This document shows positions 17,938 through 27,838 of a stretch of DNA of 64,000 nucleotides, piece by piece. The translations under genes and the position numbers were made by a program. The notes below the pieces were generated by a model. It saw only the letters and a program-made list of their open reading frames with translations, was not told the origin of the DNA and did no database searches. Positions within the stretch are counted from its first letter, which is position 1, and each line of letters starts with the position of its first letter. Source of the stretch: Micrococcus porci (GTDB lineage: Bacteria > Actinomycetota > Actinomycetes > Actinomycetales > Micrococcaceae); contig NZ_CP083691.1 in NCBI RefSeq assembly GCF_020097155.1, forward strand, positions 1,364,001 to 1,428,000, written 5' to 3'.

Positions 17938-18619
17938 TCTCACCCGTTCCCTGTTCGCTCCCCGCCGGGGCGACCGCCCCACCGTGGCCGTCCTCGGGCT
18001 CGGCCGGTTCGGCTCCGGGGTCGCCCTCGAGCTCATGGAGTCCGACTGCCACGTGCTGGGGGTCGACGCCGATGCCGAGGCCGTCCAGGCGCTCAACGGC
18101 CGACTGACCCACGTCGTCCGCGCGGACAGCACGGACGAGGAGGCGATGCGCCAGCTCTCGGTCCACGAGATGGACCACGTCGTCGTCGCCATCGGCGGCG
18201 ACCTCGCCGACTCGATCCTCACCGTCTCGCTCATGCGGCGGTTCGGGACGCACCAGCTCTGGGCCAAGGCCAACGACGACCGCCACGGCGAGATCCTGCG
18301 TCAGCTCGGCGTGGAGCACGTGGTCCATCCGGAGAGGGACATGGGCCGCCGCGTGGCGCACCTGGTCAGCACGTCCTTCCAGGACTTCGTCGAGGTCGAG
18401 CCGGGCCTGGCCATGGTCCGGGCCACGCCGCCGTCGCGCCTGCTGGGCAGGGACCTGCGCGCCACCGGACTCGCGGGGGAGCGGGGCATGCGCGTGGTCG
18501 CCGTCAGCAGCCGCGGCACGTGGCTCTACCCGCCGAGTCACTACGTGCTCGAGCCCGAGGACACGATCCTCCTGGTGGGCCCGACCCGCGATGTCGAGCG
18601 GTTCCTCGCCCGGGACTGA
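17930..18619 (+). CDS. trkA: TrkA/KtrA family potassium uptake regulatory subunit
   Basis: A 229-aa cytoplasmic RCK subunit that gates the TrkH-type channel. The N-terminal Rossmann domain has VLGLGRFGSGVALEL with acidic GVDAD ending the second strand, for NAD(H) or ATP binding. A TrkA-C domain occupies about residues 145-225. The start is an unusual TTG at 17930, chosen because AAGGAGAGG lies 9 nt upstream inside the trkH end and because it gives a normal N-terminus. Confidence 0.92.
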   Translation: MADLTRSLFAPRRGDRPTVAVLGLGRFGSGVALELMESDCHVLGVDADAEAVQALNGRLTHVVRADSTDEEAMRQLSVHEMDHVVVAIGGDLADSILTVSLMRRFGTHQLWAKANDDRHGEILRQLGVEHVVHPERDMGRRVAHLVSTSFQDFVEVEPGLAMVRATPPSRLLGRDLRATGLAGERGMRVVAVSSRGTWLYPPSHYVLEPEDTILLVGPTRDVERFLARD

Positions 18620-18644
18620 GCCGGGGCACATCCGGCGCGGCTCC

Positions 18645-18650
18645 TAGACT
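18645..18650 (+). promoter_or_regulatory. -10 element of the cysteine desulfurase gene
   Basis: TAGACT followed by 6 nt and the GTG start at 18657; leaderless layout. Confidence 0.6.
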
Positions 18651-18656
18651 GGCCGG

Positions 18657-19901
18657 GTGACCACCCCGGACCGCGTGCACCTGGACCACGCCGCCACCAC
18701 GACGGTGCGCCCCACCGCGCTCGCGGCCCTGGCCGAGGCGGCCGCGCTGCCGGGCAACCCGGCCTCCCTCCACGCCTCCGGCCGCCGGGCCAAGCTGCAC
18801 CTCGAGGAGGCGCGGGAGCGCATCGCCGCGGCGCTCGGGGCGCACCCCACCGAGGTGATCCTCACGTCCGGGGGCACCGAGGCGGACAACCTCGCCGTCC
18901 AGGGGCTGTACCGAGCCCGCCGCGCGGCCGCGCCGGAGCGCACCCGGATCGTGCTGACCGGCATCGAGCACCACGCGGTCCTCGACGTGGTGGGCTGGCT
19001 CGCCGCGCACGAGGGTGCCGAGCCGGTGCTCGTCCCGGTCGACGACGACGGGCGGGTCGACCTCGCCGCATGGGGGGCCGCGCTGGCGGCCGCGCCCGAG
19101 CGGACCGCCCTGGCCACGTTGATGTGGGCCAACAACGAGATCGGCACGGTCCAGCCCGTGGCCGAGGCCGCCCGGCTCGCGGCCGACCACGGGGTCCCGT
19201 TGCACACCGACGCCGTCCAGGCCCTCGGGGCGGTGCCCGTGGACTTCGCCGCGTCCGGGGCCGCGACCCTGGCTGTCTCGGGGCACAAGGTCGGCGCCCC
19301 CGTGGGTGTGGGCGCCCTGCTCGTGCGCCGGGACGTCACGCTGGAGGCCGTGGTGCACGGCGGCGGCCAGGAACGACGCCTGCGCTCGGGCACGGTCTCG
19401 GTGGCCCTGGCCGCCGCGCTGGCGGCCGCCGTCGCGGAGGCCGTCGCGGAGCAGCCCGCCGAGGCCGCCCGCCTGGGCGGGCTGCGGGACGAGGTGATCG
19501 CCGCCGTCGACGCCCTGGACGGGGTGCGCCTGACCGGGCCGCGGGACCTCGACCCGGCGACGGGAGAGCCGCTGCCGCCGGGGACGCGCCGACTGCCCGG
19601 CAACGTCCACATCACCGTGCCGGGCCGGACCGCGGACGCGCTGCTGTTCTTCTTCGACATGGCCGGGCTGGACACCTCGTCCGGGTCGGCGTGCACCGCC
19701 GGGGTGGCCGAGCCGTCGCACGTGGTCGCGGCCCTGCCGGGGCGGACGGAGGCCGACGCACGGGCCACCCAGCGGTTCACCCTCGGCCGGACGACGACGC
19801 CGGCCGAGGCGGCCGCGCTCATCGACGGGCTGCGGACGCTGCTGGGGCCGGCGTCTAGACTGGACCGCCCGTCCGTCGTCGAGAGAGGAGTCCGCCCGTG
19901 A
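18657..19901 (+). CDS. Cysteine desulfurase (IscS/NifS type)
   Basis: PLP-dependent enzyme (414 aa) that releases sulfur from cysteine as a protein persulfide. The cofactor Lys211 lies in SGHKVGAP; the catalytic Cys346 lies in [10 protein letters not shown]. The N-terminus [12 protein letters not shown] and [14 protein letters not shown] are typical. Its stop overlaps the mnmA start (GTGA), so the likely job is to feed sulfur to MnmA for 2-thiouridine in tRNA, perhaps also to Fe-S assembly. No iscU gene is adjacent. Confidence 0.94.
   Translation: MTTPDRVHLDHAATTTVRPTALAALAEAAALPGNPASLHASGRRAKLHLEEARERIAAALGAHPTEVILTSGGTEADNLAVQGLYRARRAAAPERTRIVLTGIEHHAVLDVVGWLAAHEGAEPVLVPVDDDGRVDLAAWGAALAAAPERTALATLMWANNEIGTVQPVAEAARLAADHGVPLHTDAVQALGAVPVDFAASGAATLAVSGHKVGAPVGVGALLVRRDVTLEAVVHGGGQERRLRSGTVSVALAAALAAAVAEAVAEQPAEAARLGGLRDEVIAAVDALDGVRLTGPRDLDPATGEPLPPGTRRLPGNVHITVPGRTADALLFFFDMAGLDTSSGSACTAGVAEPSHVVAALPGRTEADARATQRFTLGRTTTPAEAAALIDGLRTLLGPASRLDRPSVVERGVRP
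19856..19861 (+). promoter_or_regulatory. Internal -10 element ahead of mnmA
   Basis: TAGACT lies inside the 3' end of the cysteine desulfurase gene, 36 bp before the mnmA start. It could give mnmA a separate message with a leader of about 30 nt that includes GAGAGGAG. Confidence 0.45.
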
Positions 19902-21034
19902 AGGTCCTGGCCGCCATGTCCGGTGGGGTGGACTCCGCCGTCGCCGCCGCCCGCGCCGTGGAGGCGGGGCACGACGTCGTCGGGGTGCACCTGGCCCTGT
20001 CCCGCATGCCGGGCACGCTGCGCACGGGCTCGCGGGGCTGCTGCACGATCGAGGACGCCCAGGACGCCTGGCGGGCCTGCGAGGTGCTGGGCATCCCCTT
20101 CTACACGTGGGACTTCTCCGAGCGCTTCCAGGCGGATGTGGTGGACGACTTCGTAGCGGAGTACGCGGCCGGGCGCACCCCGAACCCCTGCCTGCGCTGC
20201 AACGAAAAGATCAAGTTCGAGGCGCTCCTGGACCGCGCCCTCGAGCTCGGCTTCGACGCGGTGGCCACCGGGCACTACGCGCGCGTGGAGTGGGGGGAGG
20301 ACGGCCGCGTGCAGCTGCACCGCGCCGCCGAGGACGCCAAGGACCAGTCCTACGTGCTGGGGGTGCTGCGGGAGGACCAGCTGGAGCACTGCCTGTTCCC
20401 GCTCGCGGACACGCCCACGAAGGAGCTCGTCCGCTCCGAGGCCGCCGAGCGCGGCCTCTCGGTGGCCGCCAAGCCCGACTCGCACGACATCTGCTTCATC
20501 CCCGACGGAGACACCCGCGGCTGGCTGGCCGAGCGCATCGACCTGGCACCGGGCCCCATCGTCGGCGCCGACGGCGAGGTCCTCGGCGAGCACGCGGGCG
20601 CGCAGGCGTACACCGTGGGGCAGCGCAAGGGGCTGGCCATCGGCCGGCCCGCCCCGGACGGGCGGCCCCGGTTCGTGCTGGAGGTCCGGCCGAAGGACAA
20701 CACGGTGGTGGTCGGCGGCAGGGAGCTGCTGGACGTGGACCGCATCACCGCGATCCGTCCGTCCTGGGCCGGGGCGCCGCTGCCGGAGGCGGCCGCCGGC
20801 GGGTGGTTCGACTGCGAGCTGCAGTTCCGCGCGCACGGGGAGATCGTCCCCGCCCGGGCCCGCCAGGCCGCCGACGACGACGGCCGCCCGCGGTGGGAGA
20901 TCCGCCCGGAGCGGCCCCTGCGGGGGGTCGCCCCCGGCCAGTCCGCGGTGCTGTACCGCGGCACCCGGGTGCTCGGCCAGGCGACCATCGACACCGCCCG
21001 CAACGCCGCCGTGGACGCCGCGGAGCGTGCGTAG
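19898..21034 (+). CDS. mnmA: tRNA-specific 2-thiouridylase MnmA
   Basis: A 378-aa enzyme that thiolates U34 of tRNA Lys, Glu and Gln. The PP-loop [11 protein letters not shown] binds ATP. The catalytic pair is Cys98 (NPCLRCN) and Cys199 (HDICFIP). The GHYAR motif and [10 protein letters not shown] region are present. GTG start with GAGAGGAG upstream. Coupled to the preceding cysteine desulfurase, its likely sulfur donor; the same pair is adjacent in M. tuberculosis (from memory). Confidence 0.95.
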   Translation: MKVLAAMSGGVDSAVAAARAVEAGHDVVGVHLALSRMPGTLRTGSRGCCTIEDAQDAWRACEVLGIPFYTWDFSERFQADVVDDFVAEYAAGRTPNPCLRCNEKIKFEALLDRALELGFDAVATGHYARVEWGEDGRVQLHRAAEDAKDQSYVLGVLREDQLEHCLFPLADTPTKELVRSEAAERGLSVAAKPDSHDICFIPDGDTRGWLAERIDLAPGPIVGADGEVLGEHAGAQAYTVGQRKGLAIGRPAPDGRPRFVLEVRPKDNTVVVGGRELLDVDRITAIRPSWAGAPLPEAAAGGWFDCELQFRAHGEIVPARARQAADDDGRPRWEIRPERPLRGVAPGQSAVLYRGTRVLGQATIDTARNAAVDAAERA

Positions 21035-21037
21035 GGT
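21032..21037 (+). promoter_or_regulatory. -10 element of the chorismate mutase gene
   Basis: TAGGGT, whose TAG is the mnmA stop codon, followed by 6 nt and the ATG at 21044; leaderless layout. Confidence 0.55.
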
Positions 21038-21043
21038 GGCCGC

Positions 21044-21433
21044 ATGAGCCACGACTACGACCCGCACGCCAGCTCCCTGGCCGGCACCGCGGACCAGGAC
21101 ATCCTCGAGGAGCTGTACGAGATCCGCGGGAGCATCGACAACATCGACGCGTCCCTGGTGTATCTGCTGGCCGAGCGCTTCAAGTTCACCCAGCGGGTGG
21201 GCCGGCTCAAGGCGCGCCACGCCCTGCCCCCGTCGGACCCGGGGCGAGAGGCCGCGCAGATCGAGCGGCTCCAGGACCTCGCCCGCGACGCGGACCTGGA
21301 GCCCGAGTTCGCCGAGAAGTTCCTGAACTTCATCATCGCCGAGGTCATCCGCCACCACCGGGCCATCGCCGAGGACGAGGCCCCGGTGGCCCGTCCCGCC
21401 GAGGCGTCCGACGCCGGGTCCGCGGATGCCTGA
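21044..21433 (+). CDS. Chorismate mutase, AroQ type
   Basis: A 129-aa all-helical chorismate mutase, converting chorismate to prephenate for Phe and Tyr synthesis. Expected features are the first helix with Arg (LEELYEIRGSIDNIDASLV), the LLAERFKFTQRVGRLKA segment with the active-site Lys/Arg, and a third helix ending FIIAEVIRHH. No signal peptide, so cytoplasmic. The last 20 residues are disordered and overlap the next gene by 8 bp. Confidence 0.92.
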   Translation: MSHDYDPHASSLAGTADQDILEELYEIRGSIDNIDASLVYLLAERFKFTQRVGRLKARHALPPSDPGREAAQIERLQDLARDADLEPEFAEKFLNFIIAEVIRHHRAIAEDEAPVARPAEASDAGSADA

Positions 21434-22547
21434 GGCGTCCGACGACGTCGGCGCCGTGCGGGTCGCCGCGCTCGGCGGCGCTCCGTGGCGCGGCACCGAC
21501 GCGGCCGAGGCGCAGCTGGCGACGCTCGGAGAGCTGGGCGCCGAGCACTGGCCGGTCCTGCCGGAGCTGCCCGATCGCGGCCCCGGCGCCGACGCGACCG
21601 GCCGCAGCGCCGCCCTCCTGCACGAGCTGGCCGTGGACCTGCAGCCCCACGGCTGGCGGGTGAGCCCGCCCGGCGTCGTCGGCTCGGGCATGGACCGCCG
21701 CCGGGCCGCATCCTTCTGGCGCGAGGACGCCCACCGCTGGGCGGACACCGCCGGGGCCGAGGGCGCCGTCGTGGAGCGCCTGGGCGTGCGCCTGCGCGGC
21801 CCGCTGTCCCTGCTGGGGAGCCTGTGGCTGCCGGGGGGCGAGCGGGTGCTCGTGGACCATGGTGCCCGGCGCGACGTCGCGGCGTCCTACGTGGAGGGCC
21901 TGCGCGACGCGGTGCCCCGCCTCGCCGCGGCGACCGGGGCCCGGACCCTGGGCGTCGTGCTGGACGAACCGTGGGCCGCCGCCGTCCTGGCCGGCGCCCT
22001 CCCCACGGCCAGCGGCTACCGCACCGTGCGGTCCGTGCCCCGGGACGAGGTCCGCGCGCTGTGGCGCGACGCGCTGGCGGCGCTCGCGGACCTGCCCGGC
22101 GTCGGCCGGGTGTGGCTCGCCCCAGGGCGCCGTTCGGCGGGCGTGGACGTGCCGTTGCCGGACGTGTCCGCCCTGGCCGCGCTGGCGGGGGAGTCCCTGC
22201 CCGCGGCGGCACCGTCCGCGGACGACGACGCGCCCGCCCCGACCCGCGTGGACCTCGTGGTGCCCGTCGGCGCCCTGGACCCCGGGCCCGACGGCACGGG
22301 CGGGACGCGGGCGGGCTGGGAGACGGCCGCCGGGTGGACCGACGCCGGGCGCGGCCTCACGCTGTCCACGGCGACGGGGGTCCGGCCCGCGGACGTCGCC
22401 CGGACCTGGGAGCGCCTCGGTGCGGACCCCGGGCACCTCGCCGGCGTCGGGCTGACGGTCCCGGGACCGCACGATGCCGCCGTGCTAGGGCGCCTCCGTG
22501 CGGACGCCGAGGAGCTCGCCGCGCGGGTCGGGGAGCTCCTCGGCTGA
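21426..22547 (+). CDS. MetE-like (cobalamin-independent methionine synthase fold) protein
   Basis: A 373-aa protein weakly recognisable as the MetE/UROD-fold protein that sits near ligA and mnmA in Actinobacteria (Rv3015c type, from memory). Visible hallmarks are the opening VAALGGAPWRGTDAAEA with GELGAEHWPVLPELPDRGPGADATGR, then alternating hydrophobic strands and Ala-rich helices such as GARTLGVVLDEPWA. The zinc ligands of true MetE (His, Cys, Cys) are not evident. A catalytic role in methionine synthesis is therefore doubtful. The start ATG lies inside the end of the chorismate mutase gene. Confidence 0.65.
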   Translation: MPEASDDVGAVRVAALGGAPWRGTDAAEAQLATLGELGAEHWPVLPELPDRGPGADATGRSAALLHELAVDLQPHGWRVSPPGVVGSGMDRRRAASFWREDAHRWADTAGAEGAVVERLGVRLRGPLSLLGSLWLPGGERVLVDHGARRDVAASYVEGLRDAVPRLAAATGARTLGVVLDEPWAAAVLAGALPTASGYRTVRSVPRDEVRALWRDALAALADLPGVGRVWLAPGRRSAGVDVPLPDVSALAALAGESLPAAAPSADDDAPAPTRVDLVVPVGALDPGPDGTGGTRAGWETAAGWTDAGRGLTLSTATGVRPADVARTWERLGADPGHLAGVGLTVPGPHDAAVLGRLRADAEELAARVGELLG

Positions 22548-22656
22548 GCGCCGTCCCGCGGGGGCGCGGCCCGCTCCGGCGCCCGGAACGGTCACGAATC
22601 CGTGACGACGCGCGTCGTTCTGCTGGCTCCGGCACTCCGACGTCCGGGGCAGGCGC

Positions 22657-22662
22657 TACGAT
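22657..22662 (+). promoter_or_regulatory. -10 element ahead of mtrA
   Basis: TACGAT followed by 6 nt and a GTG at 22669 that is in frame with mtrA, 72 nt before the ATG chosen as its start. Confidence 0.5.
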
Positions 22663-22740
22663 CCGAGGGTGGGCACGGCGAGGTCGCGCCCGGCGCCGCC
22701 GTGGGGGCGGTGCGCCCGGCAGCGGGAGGAGGACGCGGGC

Positions 22741-23421
22741 ATGAGCAAGGCCAGGATCCTGGTGGTCGACGACGACGAGGCGCTCGCCGAGATGATCGGC
22801 ATCGTCCTGCGCAACGACGACTTCGAGCCGTCGTTCGCCGTGGACGGCACCTCTGCCCTGCCCGCCTTCCGGTCCGCCCGCCCGGACCTCGTCCTGCTGG
22901 ACCTCATGCTCCCCGGGATCGACGGCATCGAGGTCTGCAAGCAGATCCGCGCCGAGTCGGACGTGCCGATCATCATGCTCACCGCCAAGTCGGACACCGC
23001 CGACGTCGTCCGCGGCCTGGAGTCCGGGGCGGACGACTACGTGCCCAAGCCCTTCAAGCCCGCGGAGCTCGTGGCCCGCGTGCGCGCCCGGCTCCGCGAG
23101 GGCGAGCAGCGCCCGGCCGAGGCCCTGGCCATCGGGGACGTGCGCATCGACGTCGCCGGCCATCAGGTCTCGCGCGGCGGCGCGCCGATCTCCCTCACGC
23201 CGCTGGAGTTCGACCTGCTCGTGGCCCTGGCCCGCAAGCCGCGCCAGGTGTTCACCCGGGAGATGCTCCTCGAGGAGGTCTGGGGGTACCGCCACCAGGC
23301 GGACACCCGCCTGGTGAACGTCCACGTCCAGCGCCTGCGCGCCAAGGTCGAGCCAGACCCGGAGAACCCGACCGTGGTGCTCACGGTGCGCGGCGTCGGC
23401 TACAAGGCCGGCCAGGTCTGA
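22741..23421 (+). CDS. mtrA: Response regulator MtrA
   Basis: OmpR-family regulator of 226 aa. The receiver domain has the phospho-acceptor Asp54 (LVLLDLMLPG) and Lys103 (PKPFKP). The winged-helix DNA-binding domain (about 130-225) ends RGVGYKAG. Paired with MtrB downstream, it controls cell-wall hydrolase and division genes in relatives. ATG at 22741 gives the family-standard start MSKARILVVDDDEALAEM with GGAGGAGG upstream. A GTG at 22669, in frame and 6 nt past a -10, could add 24 residues if translated leaderless. Confidence 0.95.
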   Translation: MSKARILVVDDDEALAEMIGIVLRNDDFEPSFAVDGTSALPAFRSARPDLVLLDLMLPGIDGIEVCKQIRAESDVPIIMLTAKSDTADVVRGLESGADDYVPKPFKPAELVARVRARLREGEQRPAEALAIGDVRIDVAGHQVSRGGAPISLTPLEFDLLVALARKPRQVFTREMLLEEVWGYRHQADTRLVNVHVQRLRAKVEPDPENPTVVLTVRGVGYKAGQV

Positions 23422-23425
23422 GCCG

Positions 23426-25222
23426 GTGACCGCCCCGGCCGAGCCCCCGCAGCCGGCCGAGACCGGCGACCCGGACGAGACCGGGGCCACGTCCGCGCCC
23501 GCGTCGGCGGGTCCCTCCACGTCCGCCGCCCCGCCGCGGGCCGGCCTCCGGCGCCGCCTGCGTCGGCGCTGGAACGGCTCCCTCCAGCTGCGCACCGCCG
23601 TCCTGGCGGGCCTGCTCACGCTCCTCGCGAGCCTCATGATCTCGGGGCTGATCACCCAGCAGGTGGCCCAGGCCCTCTTCGACGCCCGGCACCAGCAGGT
23701 GGAGGCCGAGGCCCGCCGCGGCCTGGCCCGCGTGCAGAGCACCTTCGCCAACGCGGCCGCGACGGACCAGCAGGCCACGGACGCCCTCGTCAGCCAGACC
23801 ATGCGGGCGCTGGAGCTGGACGGCGGCACCACGATCCGGCGGCGCTTCCGCCTGGAGCCGCTGCCCGGCGGCACGGCGGCGTCCGTCGGCACCGTCTCCT
23901 CCCAGGGGCTGGACGCCGACGTGATCCCCCAGGACCTGCGCGACGCCGTGGCCTCCGGGCCGGGGGTCTACGACGCGTCGATCGCCCTCCCCGCGGCGGA
24001 CGGCAACACGCGCCCCGGGCTGGCGTACGGCACGCAGGTGGTCCTCCCGCCGGGCGCGACCTACGCGCTGTACCTGGTCTACGACCTCTCGGACGTGCAG
24101 GAGTCGCTGGACTCGGTCCTGGGCGTGCTCCTGATGTTCGGCAGCGGCTTCCTGCTGGTCACCGTCCTGGTCTCCTGGTGGGCCGCGCACAGCGTGGTCC
24201 GGCCGGTCCAGCAGGCCGCGACGGCCGCCGAGTCGATCTCCGGCGGCAACCTCGCGGTGCGCATGCCGGTGCGCGGGGACGACGAGATGGCGCGTCTGGG
24301 CACCTCCTTCAACCGGATGGCAGACAGCATCCAGGCGCAGATCACCCAGCTCGCGCAGCTCTCCCGCATGCAGCAGCGCTTCGTCTCCGACGTCTCCCAC
24401 GAGCTGCGGACCCCGCTGACCACGGTGCGGATGGCGGCGGACGTCCTCTACGGCTCCCGGGAGGACTTCGACCCCGTGAACCGCCGCTCCACGGAGCTGC
24501 TCTACCACCAGGTGGACCGCTTCCAGGCCATGCTCGCGGACCTGCTGGAGATCACCCGGTTCGACGCCGGCGCCGCCCAGCTGGCGCTCGAGGACACGGA
24601 CCTGCTGGCCCTGGCCCGCGACGTCGTGCTGACCGCCGCACCGCTGGCCGATCAGGCGAAGGTCCCCGTGTACCTGGTGCCGCTCCCCCTCGAGGAGGGC
24701 CTGGACTGCGTGGCCCAGGTGGACCCGCGCCGCATCGAGCGGATCCTGCGCAACCTCGTGAACAACGCGATCGAGCACGCCGAGGGCTCACCCGTGGACG
24801 TGCTCGTCGCCGCTGACGAGGGGGCCGTGTCCGTGGCCGTCGTGGACGAGGGCATCGGCATGAGCCCGGAGCAGGTCCAGCGGGTCTTCGACCGGTTCTG
24901 GCGCGCCGATCCGTCCCGCAAGCGCACCACCGGCGGCTCCGGCCTCGGCCTGGCCATCGCCACCGAGGACACCCGCCTGCACGGGGGCCGTCTGGAGGCG
25001 TGGGGCGAGCTCGGGGTGGGCTCCGTGTTCATGGTGACCCTGCCCCGCCGCAACGGCGCCGAGTCGCCGGTGCGCCGTGCGGTCCTGCCCATGCCGCCGT
25101 CCTACGACCGGGGCGGCCGGCGGCTGGCCGCGGACCTGCACACCCCGGTGACCGGTCCGGAGGGGACCGGCGTGCACGACGCCGCCGCGCTGCCCGAGCG
25201 CGGCAGGGAACAGGAGCTCTGA
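23426..25222 (+). CDS. mtrB: Sensor histidine kinase MtrB
   Basis: A 598-aa membrane kinase. A Pro/Ala-rich cytoplasmic N-terminus is followed by helix 1 (about 53-75), an extracellular sensor region, helix 2 (about 232-252), a HAMP domain, and the HisKA H-box with His325 (VSHELRTPLT). The HATPase domain has N box NLVNNAIEHA, G1 VDEGIGM and G2 GGSGLGLAIA. GTG start 4 nt after the mtrA stop. The stop overlaps lpqB by one base (TGATG). mtrA-mtrB-lpqB is a conserved actinobacterial operon linking LpqB to MtrB signalling. Confidence 0.95.
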   Translation: MTAPAEPPQPAETGDPDETGATSAPASAGPSTSAAPPRAGLRRRLRRRWNGSLQLRTAVLAGLLTLLASLMISGLITQQVAQALFDARHQQVEAEARRGLARVQSTFANAAATDQQATDALVSQTMRALELDGGTTIRRRFRLEPLPGGTAASVGTVSSQGLDADVIPQDLRDAVASGPGVYDASIALPAADGNTRPGLAYGTQVVLPPGATYALYLVYDLSDVQESLDSVLGVLLMFGSGFLLVTVLVSWWAAHSVVRPVQQAATAAESISGGNLAVRMPVRGDDEMARLGTSFNRMADSIQAQITQLAQLSRMQQRFVSDVSHELRTPLTTVRMAADVLYGSREDFDPVNRRSTELLYHQVDRFQAMLADLLEITRFDAGAAQLALEDTDLLALARDVVLTAAPLADQAKVPVYLVPLPLEEGLDCVAQVDPRRIERILRNLVNNAIEHAEGSPVDVLVAADEGAVSVAVVDEGIGMSPEQVQRVFDRFWRADPSRKRTTGGSGLGLAIATEDTRLHGGRLEAWGELGVGSVFMVTLPRRNGAESPVRRAVLPMPPSYDRGGRRLAADLHTPVTGPEGTGVHDAAALPERGREQEL

Positions 25223-26958
25223 TGCGCCCGTCCGGCCCCGCACGACCCCGCCGCCGGCTCTGCGCCGCGGCCCTGGCGGGCGCCCTCGCGCTCGCGGGCT
25301 GCGCCCAGATCCCGCAGTCCTCGCCCGTGCGCAGCGGCGCCCCGCTGGACGTGGGGTCGCGCGCCGCGGACGCCCCGCAGTTCCGCCCCCCGGGGCCCGC
25401 CGAGGACGCGACCGCGGAGCAGCTCGTCCGCGGCTTCGCGCAGGCGGGGATCGCCCCCGAGGACGGCTACGCGATCGCCCGGCAGTACCTCTCGGCGGAG
25501 GCGTCGGACGGGTGGGAGCCGGACCGTGGTGTCGTCGTGTACTCCGGCGAGCCGACCGTCACCCGGGGACTGGGGGAGGGCACCTACGAGGTGCAGCTGG
25601 AGGTGGAGTCGGAGGTCGACGAGTTCGGCCAGCGCACGATGGCCCCGCCGAACACCACGCAGGCCCGCGAGGTGACCGTGGAGGAGGTGGACGGGGTCCT
25701 GCGCATCACGGGCGTCCAGGATGGGGTGCTGCTCTCCCGCAGCCAGTTCGCCCAGCTCTACGCTCCGCATCCCCTCTACTTCTTCGACCAGTCGCAGGCG
25801 TTCGCCGTCCCGGACGTGCGCTGGTTCGTGAATCGCGGCACGGCGGTGACCGCCCTGACCCGCGCCCTGCTGCGCGGCCCCGCGCCCTACCTGACGGGGG
25901 CCGTAGCCACCGCCTTCCCCCTGCGCACTGGAGCGGACCTCACCGGCCCCTCCGTCCCGGTCGCGGAGGACGGCACGGCCGCCGTCGACCTGACCGGGGC
26001 CACCGTCGACGGCGCCGACCCGGCCCGCCTCAGCCGCATGCGCGAGCAGCTGGAGCGCACGCTCACGGGCGTGTCCGGGGTGGAGCGCGTGGAGGTCACC
26101 GTGGAGGGCCGCTCCCTGACCTCGTCCGCGCCGTCCGGGTCGGTCCCGTCGGCCCGCATCGGCGAGGACCCCGGCACGGTCCAGGTCGGCGTGTCCGACG
26201 CCGGTGAGCTGGTGTTCTTCCAGGGCCTGGACGCCGTGCCGGTGGGAGGCCTGCCGTCCGTCGCGGACCTGGGGCCGGAGGACCCGGCCATGGACCGGGA
26301 GCGGCGCCGCTTCGTGTTCCTGGACCGCACCCGCACGGTCCTGCACGGCGTCGGCACCGACGGCGGGGAGCACCGCCTGCTGGACGGCGGCCGGCTCACC
26401 GCACCCAGCCTGGACTCGTCCGGGTGGGCCTGGACCGTCGACCGGGCCCGCTCGTCCCGGATCTCGGTCGTCCGGGCGGACGGTTCTGAGCCGGCGCGGG
26501 TCGTCACCACGCCCTGGCTCGCGGAAGGGGAGTCGATCGTGGCCCTGCACATCGGCCCGGCGGGCGCCCGGGCCGCCCTCATCGTGGACGACGGCCAGCA
26601 GCGGACCCTCCGCGTGGCCGGCGTCGTGCGGGGCGGGGACGGCGTGCCCACCGCCCTGACGCCCCCCGTGTACATCCCGACGCTCGATCCGCCGGACGAC
26701 GTCGAGTGGATGGGGGACGGGTCCCTGGTGTCCACGCCGCTCGCGCCCGACGCGGAGACGCGCGTCCGCCCGGAGGTGGTGTCCCTCGACGGCACCTCCC
26801 GGCAGCTGAACCCGCTGGCGGGGCTGACCGGGATCAGCGCACGCGAGGAGGGGACGCTGTACGCCGAGACGGCCGAGGACGTGTTCCTCCTGGTCGGCTC
26901 CTCCTGGCGCGCGCAGGACGTCGCCACGCCGGTGCACGACCTCGCCTTCCCGGACTGA
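25222..26958 (+). CDS. lpqB: Lipoprotein LpqB
   Basis: A 578-aa lipoprotein with lipobox LAGC (Cys27), a GerMN domain in the N-terminal half (about 60-330) and a beta-propeller-like C-terminal half. It is thought to act outside the membrane, modulating MtrB. ATG shares one base with the mtrB stop. comF follows about 100 bp later without a strong terminator, so read-through is possible. Confidence 0.93.
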   Translation: MRPSGPARPRRRLCAAALAGALALAGCAQIPQSSPVRSGAPLDVGSRAADAPQFRPPGPAEDATAEQLVRGFAQAGIAPEDGYAIARQYLSAEASDGWEPDRGVVVYSGEPTVTRGLGEGTYEVQLEVESEVDEFGQRTMAPPNTTQAREVTVEEVDGVLRITGVQDGVLLSRSQFAQLYAPHPLYFFDQSQAFAVPDVRWFVNRGTAVTALTRALLRGPAPYLTGAVATAFPLRTGADLTGPSVPVAEDGTAAVDLTGATVDGADPARLSRMREQLERTLTGVSGVERVEVTVEGRSLTSSAPSGSVPSARIGEDPGTVQVGVSDAGELVFFQGLDAVPVGGLPSVADLGPEDPAMDRERRRFVFLDRTRTVLHGVGTDGGEHRLLDGGRLTAPSLDSSGWAWTVDRARSSRISVVRADGSEPARVVTTPWLAEGESIVALHIGPAGARAALIVDDGQQRTLRVAGVVRGGDGVPTALTPPVYIPTLDPPDDVEWMGDGSLVSTPLAPDAETRVRPEVVSLDGTSRQLNPLAGLTGISAREEGTLYAETAEDVFLLVGSSWRAQDVATPVHDLAFPD

Positions 26959-27061
26959 CGGCCCGCCGCGACGACGGGCGACCGCTCCTGCACAGCCGAC
27001 CGCCCCGCACTGCGGCGCGGTCCGGGGCCGTGGGCGGCGTCGAGCGTGCTGGACTGCCCGC

Positions 27062-27838
27062 ATGCACCCGCTCCTGGAGTCCGTCGTGGACCTCGTCCTG
27101 CCCGCCGACTGCGCCGTGTGCGGCGCACCCGGGCACCGTCTGTGCCCGGACTGCCGGTGCCTGCTCGGGCGGGAGCTGTCCGCCCCGCACCGCGCCGAGG
27201 AGCCCGCGCTCGCCCTGCCCCTGGGCCCCGACGGCGCGCCGCTTCCGGTCTGGGCGGCCGGGGACTACCGCGACGGCCTCGCGGCCGCGCTGCTCGCCTT
27301 CAAGGACCACCACGGCTTCGGCCTGCGCCCCATCCTGGGGGACGCGCTCGCCCGCACGGTCGCGGCGGCCCGACTGGACCCCGGCCTGCAGGAGGCCGCG
27401 CACGCCCTGCTCGTGCCCGTCCCCGGATCGGCCTCGGGGTTCCGGCGGCGCGGCTACGACCCGCTGGCCGAGCTGGTCCGCTCCCTGCCCGCCCCCTGGG
27501 TGCGGGACGACGTCGTCCGGGCGGCCCCGGCGTGGTCGGCGTGGCCACCCGGCGGCGGGCCCTCCCACGGCGGTGCGGGCTCCCGGGAGCGCCGCTCCCG
27601 GCGGCGGGGCTGGCGGGTCCGGGAGGGGGCCCTGCGCCCGGGCACCCCGGTCCTGCTCGTGGACGACGTGCTCACCACCGGCGCCACCCTGGCCGCCCTG
27701 CACCGGGCCGTCCGGCGGGCCGGCGGCCGTCCGGTGGGCGGCGTCGTCGTCGCCGCGGTGGCCCCGCCGACCGGGGACGGCGGGGCCGGGGTCGGCGGTG
27801 CGGGATCGACCCTGGCCGGAGCCGAACCGGGGGAGTAG
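27062..27838 (+). CDS. comF: ComF-family phosphoribosyltransferase
   Basis: A 258-aa ComF homologue. An N-terminal zinc ribbon (CAVCGAPGHRLCPDC, about 19-33) precedes a PRTase fold with the PRPP loop VLLVDDVLTTGATLA near residue 205. An Arg/Gly-rich insertion (about 165-185) precedes the loop. In naturally competent Micrococcus, ComF relatives take part in DNA uptake (family knowledge). The start is an ATG with no obvious ribosome-binding site. Gene order lpqB-comF-hpf-secA matches M. tuberculosis Rv3244c-Rv3240c, as remembered. Confidence 0.88.
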   Translation: MHPLLESVVDLVLPADCAVCGAPGHRLCPDCRCLLGRELSAPHRAEEPALALPLGPDGAPLPVWAAGDYRDGLAAALLAFKDHHGFGLRPILGDALARTVAAARLDPGLQEAAHALLVPVPGSASGFRRRGYDPLAELVRSLPAPWVRDDVVRAAPAWSAWPPGGGPSHGGAGSRERRSRRRGWRVREGALRPGTPVLLVDDVLTTGATLAALHRAVRRAGGRPVGGVVVAAVAPPTGDGGAGVGGAGSTLAGAEPGE

